A program made the translations under genes and the position numbers. A stretch of DNA of 45,724 nucleotides from Bacteroidaceae bacterium (GTDB lineage Bacteria; Bacteroidota; Bacteroidia; Bacteroidales; Bacteroidaceae). The stretch is taken from positions 1 to 45,724 of the forward strand of contig JAFQBG010000028.1 in the NCBI GenBank assembly GCA_017416705.1, written 5' to 3'. The first letter of the stretch is position 1; every line of letters begins with the position of its first letter. Below are positions 8,323-18,016 of this stretch, piece by piece. The notes under the pieces were generated by a model. The model saw only the letters and a list, made by a program, of their open reading frames with translations, was not told the DNA's origin and searched no databases.

Positions 8323-9636
8323 ATGATAAAAAAGGTTTCGGAATACATAGAACGACATGGGCTGATAGCTCCTAAGGACAAGCTCATTGTTGCACTGAGC
8401 GGCGGAGCCGACTCGGTGGCCATGTTGCATATACTATGGAAATTGGGATATAATTGTTGTGCCATTCATTGTAATTTCCATTTGCGAGGAATGGAGAGTA
8501 TGCGCGACGAGGAATTTGTGCGACAATTATGCGATAAATTGAATATTCCGCTAAAAGTCATAGACTTCGACACACAACAGTATGCCAAGGAGAAAAGACT
8601 CTCTATCGAGATGGCTGCGCGAGAACTCAGGTACGATGTATTCGAAAAAGAGCGAAAAGAGAACGATGCACAATGTATAGCAGTGGCACATCACCGCGAC
8701 GACAGTGCCGAGACTGTGCTCCTGAACCTTATTCGTGGAACAGGCATAAGGGGGTTGCATGGCATACGTCCAAAAAACGGTTATATAGTGCGCCCAATGC
8801 TTTCGGTTGACAGGAAGGATATCATAAAATATATCGAATGTAATGGCTTGGAGTATGTCACCGACAGCACCAACCTCGAAAACGAGTACATGCGCAACAA
8901 GATACGCTTGGACATTATCCCACTGATGCAACAGATAAATCCTGCGGCGTTGGATAATATAGCATCGACAGCCGAGAATATTTCGACAGCCGAAATTATA
9001 TACGACAAACATATAAGCGAGTGCATAGAGAGGGTTATGAGCAAGAACGTAATAGACGTGGATGCTCTAAAAAAAGAATTGTTGCCCGAAACTGTGCTAT
9101 ATGAAATTTTATCGCCACTTGGCTTTAATGCCGTACAGGCCCGCAATATATTGCGTAGCATCGATAGCGATGGATGCAAGCGTTTTTATGGCAAGGGGTG
9201 GGAAGTTATAAAAGACCGTAAAAAATTGCTGATAACCAAAATCAATGGGAGCAACGATATATGCACCGAACTGCCGCTGAACGGAAAAACAGCCCTGCCA
9301 TACGGCAAAATAGAGACGTCGTGTGCCCCATACGATGGCTGTATAATAAAATCAACAGATATTGCAATGCTCGATGCCGACACATTGGCTCTTCCATTGA
9401 TGGTGCGCAACGTGAAGGAGGGCGACAGATTTGTTCCCTTCGGCATGCGTGGCAGTAAATTGGTGAGCGACTACATGACGGACAAAAAATTCGATGTGCT
9501 TGAAAAAAGCAGACAGCTGGCAGTGGTAGATGCACACGACACCATTGTGTGGCTTGTGAACGAGCGTCCCGCAATGCCGTTCTGTGTCTCGCGAAAAACA
9601 AAGAACGTGCTATATATAAAATGGGATGCCGAATAG
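8323..9636 (+). CDS. tilS: tRNA(Ile)-lysidine synthetase
   Basis: A 437-residue cytoplasmic enzyme that attaches lysine to C34 of the CAU-anticodon tRNA-Ile so that it reads AUA. The N-type ATP-binding P-loop SGGADS lies at residues 26-31. The motifs HCNFHLRG, AHHRDD and GLHGIRP are typical of TilS. The C-terminal part (about 350-430) carries the TilS substrate-binding region (MVRNVKEGDRFVPFGM). AUA codons are very common in this window, so the enzyme should be essential. It converges with the TPR protein gene; only 7 bases separate the two stops. Confidence 0.95.
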   Translation: MIKKVSEYIERHGLIAPKDKLIVALSGGADSVAMLHILWKLGYNCCAIHCNFHLRGMESMRDEEFVRQLCDKLNIPLKVIDFDTQQYAKEKRLSIEMAARELRYDVFEKERKENDAQCIAVAHHRDDSAETVLLNLIRGTGIRGLHGIRPKNGYIVRPMLSVDRKDIIKYIECNGLEYVTDSTNLENEYMRNKIRLDIIPLMQQINPAALDNIASTAENISTAEIIYDKHISECIERVMSKNVIDVDALKKELLPETVLYEILSPLGFNAVQARNILRSIDSDGCKRFYGKGWEVIKDRKKLLITKINGSNDICTELPLNGKTALPYGKIETSCAPYDGCIIKSTDIAMLDADTLALPLMVRNVKEGDRFVPFGMRGSKLVSDYMTDKKFDVLEKSRQLAVVDAHDTIVWLVNERPAMPFCVSRKTKNVLYIKWDAE

Positions 9637-9654
9637 AAAAAGGCTATTTTTCTA
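9634..9654. terminator. small hairpin between convergent genes
   Basis: TAGAAAAA (9634-9641) pairs with TTTTTCTA (9647-9654) across a 5-base loop and spans both stop codons. A- and T-tracts on either side make it a weak bidirectional terminator. Confidence 0.45.
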
Positions 9655-11335
9655 ATTCTTTCAGTTTGGACTCTGCGTCGTAATGCCCATATTTATGTGC
9701 CATGAGCATATACTCCTTGGCACGTTCGTTGTCGTTCTTAACCATATAGCATCGCGCAAGCATATAATAGACATCGGGGTTTTCACCGGCCAATTCCTTG
9801 GCTTTCAGCAGCACCTCGATAGCCTCATCGACCAATTTGACACGGAAGCATACGCGTCCTTTTTCTATGAGGAACATAGGTTCTTGGGGCATCATTTGTA
9901 TGGCAATGTCAATATCGTCAAGTGCCTGTTGGAACATCTTGGCATCGTACTCGGCTTGTTCGCGTATGAAATAGAAACGGGCATTTAAATTGCTGCCGCG
10001 CAACGAGGCATAGGTGTTATAATCGAGTACAGCCTCGCGTGCACGCCCTGCACGATGTTTTATCAAAGCGCGTTCTATTATATATGGTGCCATGCCCGAG
10101 ACCGGGAGTGCACCGAATGTGGCTACCGCGCTGTCCATGTATGTGACGGCGACGTCGTACTCGCCAAGTGCGTTCTTGCAGTTGGCTGCCGATGCAAACA
10201 GTTCGGCACCCGCCAAGTCGCTTGTAGTAAGGGCGGCATAGTTCTCGAATGCCGAGGCGTAATCGCCCTTGGCATAAAGCAGTTCGGCTTTGTGCATGAC
10301 ATACAAAGGCTCATTGGAATTTATCAATGCTTTGTCTATATAGGTAAGCGCACTATCGACATAGGATAGGGCTATATTCGTGTCGCTTGCTGTGTCGGTG
10401 GCTGCCACTCCGAAAATCTTGGATATGTTATAATATATCTCGGCATGCTTATCGCTGTTTACAAGTGCCTGTGTCCATTCGCGACGTGCTCTGTCGAAGT
10501 CGTTTTCGGCATATACATAATATTCTGCGAGCATCATATGGCCCTCGTGGCTTTTCTCATAGGCTGCATTGTAGTCGGCAACTGCGGTTTGAAAACGCGC
10601 TGCATTGCCGGTGTATGCTCCTGCTTGCAACAGATATAGTGTGGTAAGTGCCTCCTTCTGCTCGGTGGGCAAGGCAAGGGGGATGCTTATCTTGCTATAT
10701 TTGTCGTGGCCATAGGTGAGCGCGGTAGCACCGAGCCTGTTGGCAAATGACGCACCCAAAGCATAGCTTTGTATGCTGTCGTTATGCGCCACCGGTTGCA
10801 TTAGGGCAACGAGCAACCCCTCGACATTTACAACAGGTGCCGAAAGAAAACGCTCCTGCATGGGCGAGGAGAATGTGTAATAGGGACATCCCGATACGGT
10901 ATTTACCTCGGACACTGTGATTTCATTTATGGCACCGCTCTTTTTTGCTCCGTACAGCACGCGATACAATTTGTCGTTTTCTTGTGCAGCATGGTTGCTA
11001 AGCGTTAGCGATGATATTTTCTTGTCCCATGGCACCCTGACTTTTATGCAATTGTACATATCATCGGCTCCCACCACGCGTGTTATGCGGCGGACAACAC
11101 CCGATACATCTATGGCAACCGCGCTGTCGGCATCTACAAACAAGGAGTATGACGATAATATTTCGCCGTTATCACCCACAAAAACGCCTGTTCCACTGCG
11201 CAGCAAGGTGCCATCTTTGTATGTCAATACACTAACCACCGATTTACGAGCGTTGGCTACGCTCTTTGGCTCTTTTGCGGCGTGTGTGGCGCCTATAAAA
11301 ACGAACAGAAATATTATGATACTCGATAATTTCAT
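9644..11335 (-). CDS. exported trypsin/HtrA-like domain fused to TPR repeats
   Basis: 563 residues from the ATG at 11335, chosen because a clean signal peptide follows (MKLSSIIIFLFVFIGATHA); the frame extends 81 codons upstream over the end of rlmB. Residues about 28-215 match the trypsin-like/HtrA fold (SVVSVLTYKDGTLLRSGTG, VFVGDNGEILSSYSLF). The catalytic His position reads SSYSLF, and the Ser motif GNSGGP is replaced by RFLSAPV, so it looks inactive as a protease. Residues about 235-560 hold TPR-like helical repeats (YYNISKIFG, YYMLARCYM). Likely a periplasmic scaffold. It is the last gene of the leftward dnaN-rlmB run. Confidence 0.8.
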   Translation of the reverse strand: MKLSSIIIFLFVFIGATHAAKEPKSVANARKSVVSVLTYKDGTLLRSGTGVFVGDNGEILSSYSLFVDADSAVAIDVSGVVRRITRVVGADDMYNCIKVRVPWDKKISSLTLSNHAAQENDKLYRVLYGAKKSGAINEITVSEVNTVSGCPYYTFSSPMQERFLSAPVVNVEGLLVALMQPVAHNDSIQSYALGASFANRLGATALTYGHDKYSKISIPLALPTEQKEALTTLYLLQAGAYTGNAARFQTAVADYNAAYEKSHEGHMMLAEYYVYAENDFDRARREWTQALVNSDKHAEIYYNISKIFGVAATDTASDTNIALSYVDSALTYIDKALINSNEPLYVMHKAELLYAKGDYASAFENYAALTTSDLAGAELFASAANCKNALGEYDVAVTYMDSAVATFGALPVSGMAPYIIERALIKHRAGRAREAVLDYNTYASLRGSNLNARFYFIREQAEYDAKMFQQALDDIDIAIQMMPQEPMFLIEKGRVCFRVKLVDEAIEVLLKAKELAGENPDVYYMLARCYMVKNDNERAKEYMLMAHKYGHYDAESKLKELEK

Positions 11336-11352
11336 TTCAGAAAAATGGGTTT

Positions 11353-12099
11353 TTAATCTTGATGATGGCGTTGGCGCACTGCCTCGTATAATATAACACC
11401 TGTTGCCACCGATACGTTCAACGACTCGATATTGCCATATTGCGGTATAGACACCCAATCGTCGCACAAACGCAAGTGCTCCACAGGTATTCCGGTGTCC
11501 TCGGCACCCATCACAATACATACCGGCTCGGTGTAATCGCTTTTGGTATAGCTTTTGGTGCCTTTCTCGGTGGCACATACAATACGTATTCCCGACTCTT
11601 TCAGGTATTTAAGTGTCTCGGTGATGTTTTTCTCGCGACAGACTGGCAGGGTGTGCAAGGCTCCTGCCGATGTTTTTACTGCGTCGGCGTTCACTGTCAC
11701 ACTGTTGTGCGAGGGCAGAATTATGGCATCGACGCCGGCGCAATCGCATGTGCGGGCTATCGAACCGAAATTACGCACGTCGGTAATGCCGTCGAGCAGA
11801 ACAAGGAATGGCAATTTGCCCTCGTCGTACAACGTGGGAACAAGCGTATCGACATGGGCATACTCCACAGCCGAAATGAAAGCAATGACACCTTGGTGGT
11901 TTTTGCGTGTTATGCGGTTGAGTTTCTCCACCGGTACGCGTAGAACGGGCACTGTGCTGCCTTTGAGCGCGGCAAAAAGTTCGCGCGACAGTTCGCTTTG
12001 AATATCGCGTTTTACAAGTATCTTGTCTATCTCTTTCCCGGCTTCCAAGGCTTCGAGTACAGCCCTGACGCCGAATATCATTTCATTTGCACTTATCAT
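11353..12099 (-). CDS. rlmB: 23S rRNA (guanosine-2'-O)-methyltransferase, RlmB type
   Basis: SpoU/TrmH-family SAM-dependent methyltransferase that modifies the peptidyl-transferase region of 23S rRNA. The N-terminal L30e-like substrate domain (EMIFGVRAVLEALEAGKEID) is followed by the SPOUT domain with motif 1 RNFGSIART, motif 2 CIVMGAEDTGI and motif 3 IPQYGNIESLNVSVATG, which form the trefoil knot. Start ATG 12099 (MISANEMIFG) lies 10 bases after the recN stop; a TTG at 12123 would overlap recN. Length about 248 residues, normal for the family. A close paralogue specificity (TrmH-like) cannot be excluded. Confidence 0.92.
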   Translation of the reverse strand: MISANEMIFGVRAVLEALEAGKEIDKILVKRDIQSELSRELFAALKGSTVPVLRVPVEKLNRITRKNHQGVIAFISAVEYAHVDTLVPTLYDEGKLPFLVLLDGITDVRNFGSIARTCDCAGVDAIILPSHNSVTVNADAVKTSAGALHTLPVCREKNITETLKYLKESGIRIVCATEKGTKSYTKSDYTEPVCIVMGAEDTGIPVEHLRLCDDWVSIPQYGNIESLNVSVATGVILYEAVRQRHHQD

Positions 12100-12109
12100 A
12101 TATTGTATT

Positions 12110-13777
12110 TTATTGTTTTCCAAGTAATAGACGGGCGTTGGCTATGGCTGCATCAGTGAGCAGTTCGCCGCTTGACATTTGTGCAATCTCGCGCACTCGT
12201 TCGTCGCCGTCGATACGTATTATGTTTGTACGGGTGCCCGAGGGCGTCTCCTCCTTGTACACTTTGTAGTGTGTGGAACCCAAGGCTGCCACTTGTGGCA
12301 AATGGGTGATACTGAGTACCTGCCTGTCCGCTTCGCCCATTTTTTTCATTAACAGGCCCATGCGCTCTGCAAGTATGCCCGATATTCCGGTGTCTATTTC
12401 GTCGAATATAAGCGTAGGTTGCTTGGTGTTGCCTGCTATGAGCGATTTAAGGGCCAACATGACACGCGACATTTCACCGCCCGATGCTACATCGGACAGG
12501 GGTTGCAAGGGGCTTATGCTATTTGCCGAGAATAGGAATGTGACTGCGTCAATACCTGTATTGGTGTGTTTGGGCAATTCGGAGAATTCTACATTGAAGC
12601 GAACAAGGGGCATGCCCAACGTTACCAATATGGCTGTTATCTCCTGTTGCAGTTGCATGGCAGCCGTTTTGCGTTTTTTTGTCACCACCGATGCCAACTG
12701 CTCCATATCCTTGTGGAGCGCGTTGCATAGTTTTTCTTGCGACTTTATCTCCTCGTCGCCATTATCTATCTGCGACAGACGGGCGCGGTAATCCTCGGCC
12801 AATGCCAACAGCTCGTTCAACGATGTGACTTTGTGTTTACGCTCCATGTCGTAGATGCGTGTAAGGCGTGCATCCACCCATTCAAGCCTATCGGGTGCAA
12901 ATACTACCTTGTCGGCATTTGCACGTAGTTCGTCGCTGCAATCTTTCAGCTCGATGCCTACGGATTCTATACGTTCCGATAGTTCTTGGGCCATAGGGTA
13001 GTGTTCTGCTATACGCGCTATGGTGTTTGCCGCTTCGCGAAGGGATTGCACCATATTATAGTTATCGTCGCCCTCTATTATGTTCAACGCGGCATATAGC
13101 GAGCCTTGTATCTCCTCGGCATGTGCCAGCTCGGATTGTTCTTGCTCCAATTCTTCCTGTTCGCCATGGCTGAACGATTCGTTGTCTATTTGTTCCAGCT
13201 GATATCTGAGCCACTCTTCGTCGTCCTTGCTTCGTGCCAAGGTTGCTTTCAGCTGTTCGAGTTTTTTTGCTGCCTCGCAATATTTTTTATACGAGTTTTT
13301 ATATTTGGCAAGTTCGTCGCTGTTGTTCGAGAGACGGTCCAGAATATCTATCTGAAAATTTTTGTCTGCCAACAGCAAATTCTGATGTTGCGAGTGTATA
13401 TCAATGAGTTTGGCTCCAAGTTCTTTCAATAACGACACCGGCACCGGGGAATCGTTCACAAACGCCCTGCTGCGTCCTGTTGCCGATAATTCCCGACGTA
13501 TGATACACTCCGTTGCATCGTATTCAAGGTCGTTAGCTTCGAAAAACTCCTGCAATGCAAATGCCGATAGGTCGAAATAACCTTCTATGATACAACGGTC
13601 GGTTCCCTCACGAACGGCCTTTGTGTCGGAACGCTGACCAAGCAACATGGACACTGCACCCAAAAAAACAGATTTTCCTGTTCCGGTCTCACCTGTAATG
13701 ACCGAAAAACCCGAGACAAAATCTATTTCGAGGCTGTCTATAAGAGCAAAATTCTTTATACTAAGATGTTTCAACAT
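12110..13777 (-). CDS. recN: DNA repair protein RecN
   Basis: A 555-residue SMC-like ATPase acting in double-strand-break repair. Walker A GETGTGKS at residues 29-36, ABC signature ASGGEMSRVMLAL, and Walker B PTLIFDEIDTGISG are all intact. The middle (about 155-365) is coiled-coil rich in Glu, Lys and Gln. ATG 13777 (MLKHLSIKNFALID) is the classical RecN start. It lies 15 bases downstream of the CoaBC-PorD frame; the coaBC-porD-recN order is common in Bacteroidetes. Confidence 0.96.
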   Translation of the reverse strand: MLKHLSIKNFALIDSLEIDFVSGFSVITGETGTGKSVFLGAVSMLLGQRSDTKAVREGTDRCIIEGYFDLSAFALQEFFEANDLEYDATECIIRRELSATGRSRAFVNDSPVPVSLLKELGAKLIDIHSQHQNLLLADKNFQIDILDRLSNNSDELAKYKNSYKKYCEAAKKLEQLKATLARSKDDEEWLRYQLEQIDNESFSHGEQEELEQEQSELAHAEEIQGSLYAALNIIEGDDNYNMVQSLREAANTIARIAEHYPMAQELSERIESVGIELKDCSDELRANADKVVFAPDRLEWVDARLTRIYDMERKHKVTSLNELLALAEDYRARLSQIDNGDEEIKSQEKLCNALHKDMEQLASVVTKKRKTAAMQLQQEITAILVTLGMPLVRFNVEFSELPKHTNTGIDAVTFLFSANSISPLQPLSDVASGGEMSRVMLALKSLIAGNTKQPTLIFDEIDTGISGILAERMGLLMKKMGEADRQVLSITHLPQVAALGSTHYKVYKEETPSGTRTNIIRIDGDERVREIAQMSSGELLTDAAIANARLLLGKQ

Positions 13778-13792
13778 AATATACAAGAATTA

Positions 13793-15877
13793 TTACAAGG
13801 CACTCTTTTTTATCATATCCCATGCGTCGGACTGCGACGGGCTTATCTCGTAGAGCACCTCAACAACGCTGTTTTTTTCCTCGCTGCCGCCCTCGTTGGA
13901 GTACACATTCACAAGTTCCTCTTTTTTGTACTCTGTGAATAGCTTTGTTATATATGCCAATGGACGATTATCGTAGGCCGTTTTGAGCATTGCAATACAT
14001 TCTGTTATTATTTTGCGACCTTCGTCGGCGTTTTTGAACATGGTGTCCAAACCCAAACGATGATACTTATACATTAGCTGACGAAGGGGCTCCATTGCTC
14101 CGTTCATGTAGTCGTCGATGACCGTATATCTGTTGTTTTCGTTGCTGCCGGCACGCCAACCCGCATCGCTCATCATCTGCGCGTTGTTGGCTATGTTGAG
14201 TGCCTTGTTAAGAAACTCGCTGCCACCAAGCTCGCCCATGGTATCCATATCCATGCCTATTATTATGTAGGCATAGAAGGCTATCACCGCTGTCAGGTTG
14301 TTGTCCAAGTTGTCCTCGTTGAAATCTAAGCGGTCGTATGGTTGATAGCTGAAATTGATGGCCTTGTCCTCGTATTTGAATATTGTAGATGAGTATGTGG
14401 AGCCAAATATAGGACGCGAAGCCTGCACCATTAACGAGCAGGTGAAGGAACCGTCATCGGAATAGGCATCGACGACGAATGTGAAATTGCATGCTATTCT
14501 TTCGTACTCCTCGTAGGCGTAGTTTGTCCATTTGCGGTTGTTTATGAACTCGGTGAGTGCATCGCCAAGCACGGTAAATACCTCGGTATTGGTGCCTTGT
14601 ACTTTCGAGGAATTAAGGCTAACCGTTGCATTCAGCTCCTGAGCATTGGTTTGCGGAACTGCCATGAACAGGAGCAGGAACAAAAAAAGGCTTTTTAGGT
14701 ATGATACAATGTCGCGAGCAACATCCTTTTTACTCTTCAATGGATACTCGCTTGTTTTCTCTTTGTCAATTATAGTTATTTTGTTTGTATCTACGGCAAA
14801 GCCCGCTCCTTCGTCTTCCAAGGAGTTTAGGACAATAAAATCAAGATTTTTTTTGTCCAGCTTCTCCTTGGCGTGGAATTCGCCGTTGTTTGTCTCCAAC
14901 GCAAAACCTGCCAGCAGCTGTTTTTCGGTTTTCTGCCTTCCCAACTCGGCTGCTATGTCGGGGTTCGATTTTAATTCCAATGTCATGCCGTCGGCTGTGC
15001 GTTTTATTTTTTTGTCGGCGGCTGCAACAGGCGAATAGTCGGCAACTGCGGCGCATAGTATGGCGGCATCGCATTGTGGAAAAATTTTTGTCGAGGCATC
15101 GTACATCTGTTGAGCCGACTCCACATCGACACGTTTTATTGAGGGGTGCGGAGTGTCCAAGGCCACAGGACCGGCAACAAGCGTAACCTCGGCACCTTGC
15201 ATGGCACATTCATTGGCTATTGCAAACCCCATTTTGCCCGATGAATAGTTGCCGATGAAACGTACCGGGTCTATTTTTTCGTAGGTAGGGCCTGCTGTTA
15301 TAAGTATTTTACGGCCGGCAAGTGCTTTGTCGCCTGCAAAATATTCTTGCAACCGGGATAGTATATATTCGGGTTCCTGCATGCGTCCTTTACCGCTTAG
15401 ATGACTGGCCAGTTCGCCCGAGGCCGGCTCCAATATATAATTACCGTTGTTTGTCAATATACTCAGGTTGCTTTGCGTGGTTGCATGAGAGTACATATCC
15501 AAATCCATTGCAGGGGCTACAAAAACAGGGGCCTTCATCGACAAATATGTTGTCACAAGAAGATTATCGGCAATGCCATGTGCCATTTTTCCTATGGTGG
15601 AGGCTGTTGCAGGAGCCACTATCATGGCGTCGGCCCATAGCCCAAGCTCCACATGACTGTTCCACACACCGTTGCCCGAACAAAAGAAATCGCATAGCAC
15701 AGGGCGTCCCGATAGTGCCGACAGCGTCAGTGGCGTTATGAACTCCTTGGCCGACGGCGTCATTACCACCTGTACTTCGGCACCGGCTTTGACCAACAAA
15801 CGCACAAGGATTGCAGCCTTATAGGCCGCTATGCTCCCTGTTATCCCCAGCACAATTTTCTTTCCTTTCAGTTGCAT
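13793..15877 (-). CDS. coaBC-porD: CoaBC fused in frame to PorD (DUF4835)
   Basis: One open frame of 694 codons. Residues 1-396 are CoaBC, which makes 4'-phosphopantetheine for coenzyme A: the decarboxylase half has GSIAAYK, the active-site His in NSHVEL and PAMDLDMY; the ligase half (from about 190) has ITAGPTYE, NYSSGKMG, AAVADY and KKIKR. Residues 397-694 are a full-length DUF4835/PorD protein, normally a separate exported gene linked to type IX secretion. The junction YLKS-LFLFLLLF-MAVPQTNAQ reads straight into a signal-peptide core ending in a signal-peptidase-I-like TNA-Q site. No stop and no ATG separates the halves. The junction DNA has A5 and T7 runs, so a sequencing or assembly error is possible. 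An internal ATT codon (residue 390) could start a normal signal peptide for PorD. Confidence 0.9.
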   Translation of the reverse strand: MQLKGKKIVLGITGSIAAYKAAILVRLLVKAGAEVQVVMTPSAKEFITPLTLSALSGRPVLCDFFCSGNGVWNSHVELGLWADAMIVAPATASTIGKMAHGIADNLLVTTYLSMKAPVFVAPAMDLDMYSHATTQSNLSILTNNGNYILEPASGELASHLSGKGRMQEPEYILSRLQEYFAGDKALAGRKILITAGPTYEKIDPVRFIGNYSSGKMGFAIANECAMQGAEVTLVAGPVALDTPHPSIKRVDVESAQQMYDASTKIFPQCDAAILCAAVADYSPVAAADKKIKRTADGMTLELKSNPDIAAELGRQKTEKQLLAGFALETNNGEFHAKEKLDKKNLDFIVLNSLEDEGAGFAVDTNKITIIDKEKTSEYPLKSKKDVARDIVSYLKSLFLFLLLFMAVPQTNAQELNATVSLNSSKVQGTNTEVFTVLGDALTEFINNRKWTNYAYEEYERIACNFTFVVDAYSDDGSFTCSLMVQASRPIFGSTYSSTIFKYEDKAINFSYQPYDRLDFNEDNLDNNLTAVIAFYAYIIIGMDMDTMGELGGSEFLNKALNIANNAQMMSDAGWRAGSNENNRYTVIDDYMNGAMEPLRQLMYKYHRLGLDTMFKNADEGRKIITECIAMLKTAYDNRPLAYITKLFTEYKKEELVNVYSNEGGSEEKNSVVEVLYEISPSQSDAWDMIKKSAL

Positions 15878-15896
15878 GATGTTCTTGGTATATTCT

Positions 15897-16667
15897 TTAT
15901 TTTCCGTATTTTTTCAGTTTTATTTTTGTAAGCACCTGTTTGGTGTTTAACGGGAAGTCGCCATTCATCATCCATGAATAGTAACCGGGGTCGCGTTGCA
16001 ATACGGCATCGACGCGCTCGCCTTTGTATTTTCCGAAATTGAATATTTCGTTGTTGTTATCGTCATACACTATTCTGCCTGCAAAATCGACATTGCGCGT
16101 GAACGATGAGTACTTCGACAGATACTCCATGTCGTTCTGCAAATCCTCGGGATATTTATCGAGCTGTGCTTTTAGTATTTCGTAGGTTGCACGAGTGTCG
16201 GCAAGTGCGCTATGTGCATTTTGCAGTTCCATGCCACAATAGAATTTGTATGCCGCCGACAATGTGCGCTGCTCCAATTTATGATAAATAACCTGTACGT
16301 CTATTGCACGATGACGGCTCAGGTCTATATCGACATGGGCCCTCAGGAATTCCTCGGCAAGCATAGGCAGGTCGAAACGGTTCGAGTTGAAACCGGCTAT
16401 GTCACACCCCTCGAAGTCGTTGGCTATCTCCTTGGCTACATCCTTGAACAACGGGCAATCCTTTACATCGTCATCGGTGATACCATGCACAGCCGATGAC
16501 TGCTCTGGAATGTGCATACCGGGGTTTATACGCATGGTGCGCGATGTCTCGTTGCCATTGGGGAAAACTTTTATATAGCATATCTCCACAATACGATCCT
16601 TGGAGACGTCCACACCGGTCGTCTCCAAGTCGAAAAAGATTATTGGTATTTTCAGATTTAGTTTCAT
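15897..16667 (-). CDS. DEDDh 3'-5' exonuclease, DNA polymerase III epsilon-like
   Basis: 256 residues. Exo I motif FFDLETTG near residue 11, HGITDDDV, Exo II at NSNRFDLPML, and Exo III HSALADTRAT define a DEDDh exonuclease related to the proofreading subunit. The C-terminal 60 residues (GRIVYDDNNNEIFNFGKYKGE) form the small extension found in Bacteroidetes proteins with a DUF3820-like fold, which ends near YYSWMMNGDFP. It sits directly downstream of dnaN (20 bases), which suits a role in proofreading or repair together with the clamp. Confidence 0.88.
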   Translation of the reverse strand: MKLNLKIPIIFFDLETTGVDVSKDRIVEICYIKVFPNGNETSRTMRINPGMHIPEQSSAVHGITDDDVKDCPLFKDVAKEIANDFEGCDIAGFNSNRFDLPMLAEEFLRAHVDIDLSRHRAIDVQVIYHKLEQRTLSAAYKFYCGMELQNAHSALADTRATYEILKAQLDKYPEDLQNDMEYLSKYSSFTRNVDFAGRIVYDDNNNEIFNFGKYKGERVDAVLQRDPGYYSWMMNGDFPLNTKQVLTKIKLKKYGK

Positions 16668-16687
16668 GCGATAACTATCTACTATGA

Positions 16688-17812
16688 TTATTCGGTAATC
16701 ATAACGGGAAGCAACAGCATCAGCAGTTCTTGGTTCTCGGCTTGCTCGGCCGGAACAATGACACCTGCACGGGAGGGGTCGGCAAGTTCCACAATAACAT
16801 CTTGTCCCGGGATATTATTCAGCATATCTATAAGCAACGATGCTCTGAATCCTATGTTCATGGGCATGCCCTCGTAGCTGCATGTGAGGCTCTCCTCGGC
16901 CGAGGTAGAGAAATCGGTGTCTTGTGCCGAGATAACAATCTTGCCGCTCTCTATATGCAGTTTAATGAGGCTCACTTGCGACGAGAATATTGCCACACGA
17001 CGCAGTGTGCCTATCAAGGCTGCACGGTCCACGGTTAGTTTGTGAGGATTGTTCTGCGGTATTACGGCGTTGTAGTTGGGATAACGGCCATCCAACAGGC
17101 GGCACACCAATTCATACTCGCCCATAGTGAATGTGGCAAAACGTCCGTCGAATTCGACAGCCACTTCCTCTTGCTCGTCTTTGCCCAGAAGGTTCTTTAA
17201 CAGTGTTGCCGGCTTTTTGGGCAATATGAATGCCGATTTTTCGGCGCCGGTAACAGAATAATCGCGACAACGAGCCAGTTTGTGACCGTCGGAAGCCACA
17301 AATGTCACATTCTCGGGAGTAAAATCGAAATAAACGCCACACATGACGGGACGAACCTCGTCATCGGCAGCAGCAAAAAGCGAGCAGGAAATACCGCTCG
17401 ACAACACGCGGTTGGGGATAGATATTTTTACTGCCTCCTCGCCAAGAACGGGAGCCGAGGGGTACTCGTCGGCATTTTGTCCCACCATGCTGTATTTACC
17501 ATTAAGGTAGTAGATGGTGAGCTCCAACGTCTCTTTGTTCACCTCGAAACGCAGTGGCTGTTCCGAAATTTCTTTTAACGAATCGATAAGAATTTTAGAC
17601 GAAACAGCAAAACTGAAATCCTCGGACGATTCGATAACCTCGAACGATGTATTCAGGGTGTTATCGGGGTCCGATGCTGTAAGAGTAAGTTTTGTCCCTT
17701 GTAACTCAAACAGGAAACAATCCAACACAGGAATTGTGTTTTTTGAGTTAATTACACGACTTATAGTCTGCAAACGCGATGATAATTGGGAACTTGATAC
17801 TGTAAAGTTCAT
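16688..17812 (-). CDS. dnaN: DNA polymerase III beta subunit, sliding clamp
   Basis: 374 residues, the usual length. Three tandem clamp domains (about 1-120, 125-245, 250-374). The N-terminus (MNFTVSSSQLSSRLQTISRVI) and the C-terminal hydrophobic-pocket residues (LLLLPVMI) are typical. As in other Bacteroidetes it is not beside dnaA here, but heads a repair gene run: exonuclease, CoaBC-PorD, recN, rlmB. A promoter is visible 70-100 bases upstream. Confidence 0.97.
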   Translation of the reverse strand: MNFTVSSSQLSSRLQTISRVINSKNTIPVLDCFLFELQGTKLTLTASDPDNTLNTSFEVIESSEDFSFAVSSKILIDSLKEISEQPLRFEVNKETLELTIYYLNGKYSMVGQNADEYPSAPVLGEEAVKISIPNRVLSSGISCSLFAAADDEVRPVMCGVYFDFTPENVTFVASDGHKLARCRDYSVTGAEKSAFILPKKPATLLKNLLGKDEQEEVAVEFDGRFATFTMGEYELVCRLLDGRYPNYNAVIPQNNPHKLTVDRAALIGTLRRVAIFSSQVSLIKLHIESGKIVISAQDTDFSTSAEESLTCSYEGMPMNIGFRASLLIDMLNNIPGQDVIVELADPSRAGVIVPAEQAENQELLMLLLPVMITE

Positions 17813-17883
17813 AATATTATTTTTTTAATGTTTTTGTCTATGTTTAAATTTTCGACTGCGCAAACGCATAATATTCTATGATG

Positions 17884-17914
17884 CGAAGATAATGCAAAGT
17901 GGTCGCAATACAAA
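17884..17914 (-). promoter_or_regulatory. promoter of dnaN
   Basis: On the minus strand TTTG (17911-17914), 19 bases, then TATCTTCG (17884-17891). The -7 differs from TAnnTTTG only in TTCG. The leader is about 65 bases. Confidence 0.65.
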
Positions 17915-18016
17915 GAAAGAAACTGTTTTTATTTATTAAAAATGGGACAAAAATCTCGTTTTTTTCGAATAAAAGAACTACATTCGCCAAATATTTGGAT
18001 AAAATTTATAAGCCCA

